In this document: in pieces, positions 1 to 5,169 of the stretch
Layout of the letters: each line of letters starts with the position of its first letter
How positions within the stretch are numbered: the first letter of the stretch is position 1
Assembly (NCBI GenBank): GCA_022360535.1
Contig: JAKSCP010000434.1
Span: 1 to 6,173 of the forward strand
DNA: 6,173 bases
Source: Pseudomonadales bacterium
GTDB taxonomy: Bacteria > Pseudomonadota > Gammaproteobacteria > Pseudomonadales > Pseudohongiellaceae
Reading direction: 5' to 3'
The notes under the pieces: generated by a model
The model's input: only the letters and a program-made list of their open reading frames with translations
Databases searched by the model: none
What the model was told of the DNA's origin: nothing
Made by a program: the position numbers and the translations under genes

Positions 1-2021
1 CGCTTCCAATCGGCGACTACCCGATGCACTTCCTCATCGCTGACGAAGGCACCGTGTACACGAGTTGGCACACCGCCACCGGGTGGCAGGAATAACATGT
101 CACCGTGCCCCAACAATTGTTCTGCACCGCCCTCTCCCAGGATCGTGCGTGAATCTACTTTTGACTGCACCATGAAGGAAAGCCGAGTCGGTACGTTTGC
201 CTTTATCAGACCGGTAAGCACATCTACCGATGGACGCTGAGTGGCGAGTATCAAGTGAATTCCTGCGGCACGGGCTTTTTGTGCGATGCGAGCGATAAGC
301 TCCTCGACCTTCTTGCCCACTACCATCATCATGTCAGCCAATTCATCGACGATGACTACAATACAGGGCAAGGCTTCCAACTCCGGGGCCGATTGCTCTT
401 CCTCCAATAACATGGGGTCAGGTTTCCAGGTGGGATCGATGATTGGTTTACCCGCTTTCTTGGCATCCACTACCTTCTTGTTAAATCCAGCCAGGTTCCG
501 TACCCCAAGGGCTGACATGAGTTTGTAGCGCCGCTCCATTTCGCCCACGCACCAACGCAATCCGTTGGCAGCGTCCTTCATGTCGGTGATCACGGGTGTC
601 AGTAAATGGGGGATGCCGTCATATACCGACAGCTCCAGCATCTTCGGATCGATCATGATCAGCCGCACATGCTCGGGAGTGGATTTGAACAGCAGACTGA
701 GAATCATGGCATTGATGCCTACCGACTTACCGGAGCCGGTGGTACCCGCGACCAGTAGGTGGGGCATCTTCGCCAGATCCACGATAACTGGTTTACCGAC
801 GATATCGTGACCGAGCGCCATGCTGAGGGTTGAACCAGCCCGATCGAATTCTGCTGATGACAGTACCTGGCTAAGCTGAATGATTTCCCGTTTTTCGTTG
901 GGTATTTCGATGCCTATAACGGTCTTACCAGGGATTACTTCAACCACCCGCACCGACACCACCGCCAGCGAGCGCGCCAGATCTTTTGCCAGATTGGTGA
1001 TGCGACTTACCTTTACCCCAGGGGCTGGCTGCACTTCGAAGCGGGTAATGACCGGCCCCGGATTGACCGCGGTAACTTCAATCTCGATGCCGAAGTCTTT
1101 GAGCTTCAGCTCAAGCAGCTTGGACATGGCTTCCAGTGATTCTTTGGAGAATCCAGATTCATTGGTCTCGACCCAGGCATCCAACAAGCCAATTGCCGGC
1201 AATTCCTTGACTGAGGTTGCTTCGAACAAGGTGCCCTGTCGCTCTTTCTCGACCCGCTTGCTTTTCACGACCTTTTTCGGAGCTGGCGCTTTGATGGTGG
1301 GCGGTGTGCGCTTCTTCTCTTTGGCGATATGAACATCCAGCACCTTCTTGCGGGACTCCAGACGCTCGCGGGTTGCGACCTCCTGCTTCTTCGCTTCTAT
1401 CCGTTTCTGGGTTTTGGTCTTGATGATGGAGATCAACTGCAGCGTGGCCATACCCAGTCTATCCACCACATCCAACCAGGATATGGCAGCATTGATGGTT
1501 AAGCCGAACAGGAAGATAGCGAGTAAAAGTAATGTGCTTCCTAAGGTCGCCAGCATGGGGACGGTGATATCCACAACGATGGAACCCAACACACCCCCTG
1601 CGATGTAAGGTGCTCCTTCCGGGATTTCGAAGTGCAGCGTGGCCAGACCGCAGGCAGCCAACATCAGCAGCACGAAACCTCCAACCTTGATCCCAAACAA
1701 TGGCCAGGAGAATTCAGCTTCCAGTTCGGTCTCGCGGAACGAGGCATAGACCTTGAAGGCCAACATGGCCGGAAAGGCATAAGCCAGGTAGCCAAACAGG
1801 TGCAACAGAATATCCGCCAGCCAGGCGCCGTAAACACCAACTGAATTGTTTACTTCAGCGCCAGAGCCGGTGGTGGTATAGCCTGGGTCAGTTGGTGAAT
1901 AGCTAACCAGAGCAATCAGCAGGAACAATGCCAGCAGGAAATAGACGATCAGACTGCCCTCGCGCACCAGACGCTGCACGATTGAGTTTACCTCTGCTTT
2001 TGGGTCGGGTTTGTTTGCCAC
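1..2021 (-). CDS. ftsK: DNA translocase FtsK, C-terminus cut off by the window edge
   Basis: FtsK is a septum-anchored, ATP-driven DNA pump that clears and aligns the chromosome terminus at division and activates XerCD recombination. The reading frame is open for 673 codons and runs off the left edge. About four hydrophobic membrane segments lie near residues 23-42, 66-90, 108-129 and 140-180; they are followed by a short Lys/Arg-rich linker (about 200-265), far shorter than the long E. coli linker. The motor begins near residue 274 (LPAIGLLD). Walker A is GTTGSGKS at 426-433 (K432), and Walker B is VIVDELAD with D559-E560. The frame ends in VHRVVADWK, so the DNA-reading gamma domain, roughly 90 residues by family comparison, lies outside. 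The start is uncertain: GTG at 2021 gives MANKPDPK; an in-frame TTG at 2033 adds four residues; neither has a good Shine-Dalgarno, and a stop at 2063-2061 limits extension. One oddity is ILGE where relatives have ILDQ (G629). The identification is secure. Confidence 0.97.
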   Translation of the reverse strand, partial: MANKPDPKAEVNSIVQRLVREGSLIVYFLLALFLLIALVSYSPTDPGYTTTGSGAEVNNSVGVYGAWLADILLHLFGYLAYAFPAMLAFKVYASFRETELEAEFSWPLFGIKVGGFVLLMLAACGLATLHFEIPEGAPYIAGGVLGSIVVDITVPMLATLGSTLLLLAIFLFGLTINAAISWLDVVDRLGMATLQLISIIKTKTQKRIEAKKQEVATRERLESRKKVLDVHIAKEKKRTPPTIKAPAPKKVVKSKRVEKERQGTLFEATSVKELPAIGLLDAWVETNESGFSKESLEAMSKLLELKLKDFGIEIEVTAVNPGPVITRFEVQPAPGVKVSRITNLAKDLARSLAVVSVRVVEVIPGKTVIGIEIPNEKREIIQLSQVLSSAEFDRAGSTLSMALGHDIVGKPVIVDLAKMPHLLVAGTTGSGKSVGINAMILSLLFKSTPEHVRLIMIDPKMLELSVYDGIPHLLTPVITDMKDAANGLRWCVGEMERRYKLMSALGVRNLAGFNKKVVDAKKAGKPIIDPTWKPDPMLLEEEQSAPELEALPCIVVIVDELADMMMVVGKKVEELIARIAQKARAAGIHLILATQRPSVDVLTGLIKANVPTRLSFMVQSKVDSRTILGEGGAEQLLGHGDMLFLPPGGGVPTRVHGAFVSDEEVHRVVADWK

Positions 2022-2056
2022 AGCATTTTTCAATTTATTCAGAGACCTGCGAATAG

Positions 2057-2084
2057 TTTATACAAGTGTTTCTAGGAAAGTCAC
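2057..2084 (-). promoter_or_regulatory. Candidate sigma-70 promoter of ftsK
   Basis: Read on the minus strand, GTGACT (2084-2079, four of six matches to TTGACA) is followed after 16 bases by TATAAA (2062-2057, five of six matches to TATAAT). Transcription would start near 2050, leaving a leader of about 30 bases before the GTG at 2021. The position is sensible for the only minus-strand gene here. It was found by eye from the consensus and no other evidence supports it. Confidence 0.45.
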
Positions 2085-2133
2085 CGGCAGAATCCGGGTT
2101 TTATTCAGAATCGTGAGCTGGATACGTTTCAGG

Positions 2134-2179
2134 TTTGCGCAAATGCCTTTTGCTTATCCTTAAGTTATCGGGCAATTGC
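2134..2179. repeat. Cluster of three small palindromes upstream of trxB
   Basis: Three perfect palindromes occur within 46 bases: TTTGCGCAAA (2134-2143), CTTAAG (2159-2164) and GCAATTGC (2172-2179). CTTAAG is flanked by direct copies of TTATC at 2154-2158 and 2165-2169, 11 bases apart, about one helical turn. They could be protein-binding sites acting on ftsK or trxB. I recognise no regulator consensus (not LexA, OxyR or Fur), and in AT-rich DNA such short palindromes can arise by chance. Confidence 0.25.
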
Positions 2180-2247
2180 GCCTGAGTATTAAGCAATACC
2201 GGGGTTTCATTGGAATCTGTTGTTACTGGAAGGTTATTGGATGAAAG

Positions 2248-2298
2248 TACAAATTTGTCCTGACGGTCTTTAAAATCTCGTCTTCGCCATCACATACT
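2248..2298 (+). promoter_or_regulatory. Weak candidate promoters of trxB
   Basis: Two weak sigma-70-like arrangements precede trxB. The first is TACAAA (2248-2253), a 17-base spacer and TAAAAT (2271-2276); the -10 matches five of six positions but the -35 only three. The second is TTAAAA (2270-2275), a 17-base spacer and CATACT (2293-2298), with four of six matches in each box. They would give leaders of roughly 55 and 35 bases. A promoter is needed somewhere in this gap because trxB is the first gene of the plus-strand run, but I cannot choose between them. Confidence 0.3.
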
Positions 2299-2338
2299 GA
2301 CAAGGCTCTGCAGTCGTGTTTTTAGTAAGGAAACCTCT

Positions 2339-3286
2339 ATGTCGGAAGTACAGCACCACAAACTCATTATTTTAGGATCTGGCCCGGCTGGTTATACCGC
2401 CGCGGTCTATGCGGCAAGAGCCAATCTGGACCCGGTCGTGATTACCGGACTGGTGCAAGGCGGTCAGCTAACCACAACCACTGATGTGGACAACTGGCCA
2501 GGCGATGTGGAAGGTCTGCAGGGCCCGGATTTGATGGAGCGTATGAAAAGCCATGCCGAGCGCTTTGATACGGCGGTCATTTTTGATCACATTAATAAAG
2601 TCGATTTAACCGAAAGGCCCTTTCAGTTGGAGGGGGATTCCGCCAAATACAGTTGTGACGCCCTGATTATCGCCACAGGTGCTTCGGCTCAATACCTGGG
2701 ATTGGAATCAGAGACTGCCTTCATGGGCAAAGGTGTTAGCGCCTGCGCTACCTGCGATGGGTTCTTTTATCGCAATAAACCTGTGGCCGTTATCGGCGGT
2801 GGTAACACAGCGGTAGAAGAAGCACTCTACCTCTCCAATATCTGTTCCCATGTGACTCTGGTCCATCGACGGGATGCCTTGCGCGCAGAGAAGATCCTGC
2901 AAAAGAAACTGTTTGAGCGAGTCGATGAAGGCAAGGTCACTATTGCCTGGGACCATGTGCTGGATGAAGTGCTGGGAGACGACATGGGCGTTACCGGTAT
3001 CAATATCAAACACGCGCAAACCGATGAACTCAAAAAGCTGGATGTGGATGGCGTCTTCATCGCAATCGGCCATGTACCCAATTCCGAGATCTTCCAGGGG
3101 CAACTGGAAATGAAGAATGGCTATGTCACGATCAATAGTGGCATTTCTGGTAATGCTACTGAAACCAGCGTACCAGGTGTCTTCGCGGCTGGAGATATCG
3201 CTGACCAGGTCTATCGTCAGGCGGTAACCAGCGCCGGATTCGGCTGTATGGCGGCGCTGGATGCGGAGAAGTTTCTCGATTCTTAA
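2339..3286 (+). CDS. trxB: Thioredoxin reductase (NADPH)
   Basis: This cytoplasmic FAD enzyme passes electrons from NADPH to thioredoxin, supporting ribonucleotide reductase and disulfide repair. The 315-residue length is typical of the low-molecular-weight bacterial type (about 320 in E. coli). The FAD-binding dinucleotide fold starts with GSGPAG at 13-18. The redox-active CATC lies at 136-139 (C136 and C139). The NADPH-binding fold has GGGNTAVEE at 153-161 and the phosphate-binding HRRD at 176-179. The C-terminal FAD motif GVFAAGD is at 280-286. The ATG is preceded by a good ribosome binding site, AAGGA at 2327-2331, seven bases upstream, so the start is secure. It is the first gene of the plus-strand run; aat follows after 38 bases with no visible terminator, suggesting co-transcription. 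All key residues are present and nothing looks damaged. Confidence 0.98.
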   Translation: MSEVQHHKLIILGSGPAGYTAAVYAARANLDPVVITGLVQGGQLTTTTDVDNWPGDVEGLQGPDLMERMKSHAERFDTAVIFDHINKVDLTERPFQLEGDSAKYSCDALIIATGASAQYLGLESETAFMGKGVSACATCDGFFYRNKPVAVIGGGNTAVEEALYLSNICSHVTLVHRRDALRAEKILQKKLFERVDEGKVTIAWDHVLDEVLGDDMGVTGINIKHAQTDELKKLDVDGVFIAIGHVPNSEIFQGQLEMKNGYVTINSGISGNATETSVPGVFAAGDIADQVYRQAVTSAGFGCMAALDAEKFLDS

Positions 3287-3294
3287 GGACTTAT

Positions 3295-3318
3295 CACCTA
3301 TACGTTTACACCTATAAG
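3295..3318 (+). repeat. CACCTATA direct repeat before aat, with a -10-like element
   Basis: Two exact copies of CACCTATA lie at 3295-3302 and 3309-3316 with starts 14 bases apart, filling most of the 38-base trxB-aat gap. The second copy runs into TATAAG (3313-3318), five of six matches to a -10 box, with TTATCA (3291-3296) 16 bases upstream as a possible -35. Such a promoter would start transcription at or next to the aat ATG at 3325. Whether the repeat is functional is unknown. Confidence 0.35.
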
Positions 3319-3324
3319 CGCCTC

Positions 3325-4044
3325 ATGCCTGTTCCCTGGCTAGAAGCAACTCCAGTTCAATTTCCCCCTCTGGACACTGCTCTGGAGGAGCCGAACGGCC
3401 TATTGGCAGCAGGTGGTGCGCTCAGTCCTCAGTGGCTGCTGGCGGCCTACCAGAACGGCATTTTCCCCTGGTATGAGGAAGGCCAGCCGATTCTCTGGTG
3501 GTCACCTGATCCGAGGCTGGTGTTGTTCCCAGAGCGTTTGAGAGTCTCCAAAAGCCTCAGAAAATTTCTCAAGAAGCACCCCTATTCCATTTACATAAAT
3601 AGAGATTTCTCCTCTGTAGTTGAGCAGTGTGGGGCCAGTCGCGAGAGCGCGTCGGGGACCTGGATTACGGCGGATATGGAAGCTGCATACTGCCAACTCA
3701 ACCAGTTGGGGCATGCCCACTCAGTGGAAGTCTGGCATGACGACAATCTTGTGGGTGGACTGTATGGCGTTGCCATAGGTAAAGTATTCTTCGGTGAATC
3801 CATGTTCAGCAAAGAGGCAAACACCTCCAAGCTGGCACTGGTGGCGCTGATCTCCCAACTCGCTGTCTGGGATTTTCAGCTTGTAGACTGTCAGGTTACC
3901 AGTGATCACCTGCTCAGCCTTGGTGCTGAGGAAATACCCCGGTCACAGTTCACTGAGATACTGGCCGCAGCTGCCATAGAGACTGCTACTCACAGCTGGC
4001 CCCTGGCCGAAGACATAACAGCGATTGTAAACAGTAGGGAATGA
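3325..4044 (+). CDS. aat: Leucyl/phenylalanyl-tRNA--protein transferase
   Basis: Aat moves Leu or Phe from its aminoacyl-tRNA onto the N-terminus of proteins beginning with Arg or Lys, creating a primary N-degron for ClpS-ClpAP degradation. The 239 residues match the family length (234 in E. coli). Family blocks appear in order: EEPNGLLAAGG (21-31), FPWYEEGQPILWWSPDPR (47-64), GTWIT (111-115), GHAHSVEVW (129-137), FFGESMFS (155-162) and LVDCQ (186-190). By comparison with E. coli Aat, E158, D188 and Q190 correspond to the catalytic Glu156, Asp186 and Gln188, and W49 and W113 to substrate-pocket tryptophans. The ATG fits family N-termini but has no clear Shine-Dalgarno; upstream are a CACCTATA repeat and a -10-like box. 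The final TGA overlaps the bpt ATG by four bases, so the two are probably translationally coupled. Confidence 0.97.
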   Translation: MPVPWLEATPVQFPPLDTALEEPNGLLAAGGALSPQWLLAAYQNGIFPWYEEGQPILWWSPDPRLVLFPERLRVSKSLRKFLKKHPYSIYINRDFSSVVEQCGASRESASGTWITADMEAAYCQLNQLGHAHSVEVWHDDNLVGGLYGVAIGKVFFGESMFSKEANTSKLALVALISQLAVWDFQLVDCQVTSDHLLSLGAEEIPRSQFTEILAAAAIETATHSWPLAEDITAIVNSRE

Positions 4045-4760
4045 AGTCAAATACCAAAACAATCAGCTCAGTGCGCCTGTTTCGCACCTCGCCCCACCCC
4101 TGCAGCTATAAATCCAGCGAACAGGCTGCCACGGTATTCGTCGATCCTGACCTGGTCATCGATAAGACGCTGAACAGCAAGCTCAGCGAACTGGGTTACC
4201 GGCGTAGCGGTGCTCATCTGTACCGACCGGATTGTGATTTTTGCCAGGCCTGCATTTCCTGTCGAGTGCCAGTGGCGCAGTTCGAATTCAGCCGCTCGCA
4301 ACGTCGGGTACTGAAACGCAATAGTTCTCTGACTGTGGTTGAGCAGTCTGATCTAACTTCTGATCACGCCTACGATTTGTACAAGAAGTACATCAATAGC
4401 CGACATGCAGACGGCGATATGTATCCCGCGACACTTGAGCAGTTTGAAGCCTTCATAAAAACCAAAACAGTGGATACCCGCTTCCACCTGTTCTATGAAT
4501 CGGATCGGCTATTGGCGGTGAGTGTCATTGACGAACTGGAGCAAGGCCTGTCGGCGGTTTACACCTTCTTCGATCCAGATGCTGCGGATCGCTCTCTGGG
4601 TAAGTTCGCCATCCTCTGGCAAATTGAGCGCTGCCAGGAATTGGGCCTGCCCTATTTGTTCCTGGGCTACTGGATCAAAGGTTGCGCCAAGATGCAGTAC
4701 AAGAGCAATTTCCGCCCCCTGGAGATGCTGCTGGACGGCCGCTGGGTGCTGGTGAAGTAG
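4041..4760 (+). CDS. bpt: Aspartate/glutamate leucyltransferase (Bpt, R-transferase family)
   Basis: Bpt is the bacterial relative of the eukaryotic arginyltransferase ATE. It attaches Leu from Leu-tRNA to N-terminal Asp or Glu, turning these into ClpS-recognised N-degrons; older annotations call it arginyl-tRNA-protein transferase (ate). Length is 239 residues, typical of the family. The N-terminal domain has HPCSY (19-23), YRRSGAHLYRP (53-63) and four cysteines spaced CxxCxxCxxC (C65, C68, C71, C74). The C-terminal GNAT-like domain has the family blocks YTFFDPD (174-180) and GYWIKGCAKMQYK (209-221), then FRPLE. The ATG overlaps the aat stop as ATGA. AGGGA lies directly against the start codon, too close for a normal ribosome binding site, so translation probably depends on ribosomes finishing aat. 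The family assignment is firm; the specificity (Leu to Asp/Glu) is inferred from the family. Confidence 0.95.
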   Translation: MKSNTKTISSVRLFRTSPHPCSYKSSEQAATVFVDPDLVIDKTLNSKLSELGYRRSGAHLYRPDCDFCQACISCRVPVAQFEFSRSQRRVLKRNSSLTVVEQSDLTSDHAYDLYKKYINSRHADGDMYPATLEQFEAFIKTKTVDTRFHLFYESDRLLAVSVIDELEQGLSAVYTFFDPDAADRSLGKFAILWQIERCQELGLPYLFLGYWIKGCAKMQYKSNFRPLEMLLDGRWVLVK

Positions 4761-4795
4761 ATTTTGGCATCAGCTTTGCGTCGTACCCCAAAATC
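4760..4795. repeat. 8-bp inverted repeat between bpt and infA
   Basis: GATTTTGG (4760-4767) and CCAAAATC (4788-4795) form a perfect 8-bp inverted repeat around a 20-base centre. The left arm begins at the last base of the bpt stop codon, and the right arm lies inside the spacer of the candidate infA promoter. No T-run follows, so it is a poor terminator. It could be an operator-like site or a weak RNA hairpin in bpt-infA read-through transcripts. No known consensus is recognised. Confidence 0.35.
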
Positions 4796-4804
4796 CGGCA
4801 CAAT
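4776..4804 (+). promoter_or_regulatory. Candidate promoter of infA
   Basis: TTGCGT (4776-4781, three of six consensus matches) is followed after 17 bases by CACAAT (4799-4804, four of six). Transcription would begin near 4811, giving a leader of about 23 bases. A separate promoter fits the need for abundant IF-1, but the match is modest, and infA may also be read through from bpt, since no terminator separates them. Confidence 0.4.
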
Positions 4805-4833
4805 GCGCCGCTGTTAACACCTCTGGAGAGCCG

Positions 4834-5052
4834 ATGGCTAAAGAAGATCAGATCGAAATGGAAGGCGAAGTAGTCGATACCCTTCCCAATACCATGTTTC
4901 GCGTGAAGCTTGAGAACGGGCATATTGTTACTGCCCATATTTCAGGCAAGATGCGCAAGAATTACATCAGAATCCTCACCGGCGATCAGGTTCGGGTCGA
5001 GCTTACGCCCTATGATTTGACCAAGGGTCGAATCACCTACCGCGCCAGATAA
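4834..5052 (+). CDS. infA: Translation initiation factor IF-1
   Basis: IF-1 is a small cytoplasmic protein that binds the A site of the 30S subunit and, with IF-2 and IF-3, assembles the initiation complex. The 72-residue product has the universal family length and consists of a single S1/OB-fold domain. Diagnostic blocks are MAKEDQIEMEG at the N-terminus, LPNTMFRVKLENGH (17-30), HISGKMRKNYIRIL (35-48) and DLTKGRITYR (61-70). The ATG is set by a strong ribosome binding site, GGAG at 4825-4828, with a 5-base spacer. It follows bpt by 73 bases, a gap holding an inverted repeat and a candidate promoter. Downstream it faces clpA, with a hairpin in between. The gene is intact and unremarkable. Confidence 0.99.
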   Translation: MAKEDQIEMEGEVVDTLPNTMFRVKLENGHIVTAHISGKMRKNYIRILTGDQVRVELTPYDLTKGRITYRAR

Positions 5053-5087
5053 AACTCTCTCCTACACAGCAACCAGTTCAGGCGCAC

Positions 5088-5123
5088 AGCGACAGCAGCG
5101 CTTGTTGCGCGCTGCTGTCTGTT
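5088..5123. terminator. Hairpin between convergent infA and clpA, probable two-way terminator
   Basis: GACAGCAGCGC (5091-5101) and GCGCTGCTGTC (5109-5119) form a perfect 11-bp stem around a 7-base loop. Three further pairs (5088-5090 with 5121-5123, one a G-U wobble) can form after a single-base bulge at 5120. It lies 38 bases after the infA stop and about 50 bases after the clpA stop, so it can serve both genes. It lacks the T-run of a classic intrinsic terminator on either strand; it may instead rely on Rho or act mainly to protect mRNA 3' ends. Confidence 0.6.
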
Positions 5124-5169
5124 CGCTACGGGGTATTAGGGATGTTGAGGGCAAGTTATAGAAAATCTG

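Larger units (their letters stand above)
2022..2338. other. Divergent intergenic region between ftsK and trxB
   Basis: This 317-base gap separates the divergent starts of ftsK and trxB. It is AT-richer than the flanking genes, and I find no convincing gene in it on either strand. It holds a candidate ftsK promoter near 2057-2084, weak trxB promoter candidates near 2248-2298, and small perfect palindromes at 2134-2143, 2159-2164 and 2172-2179. A GTATT/AATAC hairpin with a 4-base loop follows shortly after these. The lrp gene that E. coli carries between ftsK and trxB is absent. Confidence 0.85.

Noticed and set aside
880..1332. A 150-codon open frame on the plus strand opposite ftsK, with other shorter ones between 286 and 1844
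   Set aside because: The minus strand here encodes continuous, clearly recognisable FtsK. The plus-strand frames are Ser/Thr-rich, resemble no family I know and have no gene-like context; they are antisense shadows.
2084..2110. CCGG-CCGG hairpin followed by GTTTTATT, resembling a terminator on the plus strand
   Set aside because: The stem is only four base pairs and no plus-strand gene lies upstream to terminate.
2708..3103. A 131-codon minus-strand open frame inside trxB
   Set aside because: It is antisense to the intact, motif-complete trxB and has no family features.
5053..5169. A possible tRNA-Ser gene between infA and clpA, as in E. coli
   Set aside because: No cloverleaf, T-loop or CCA-proximal acceptor pattern can be found; the only structure is the 11-bp hairpin.
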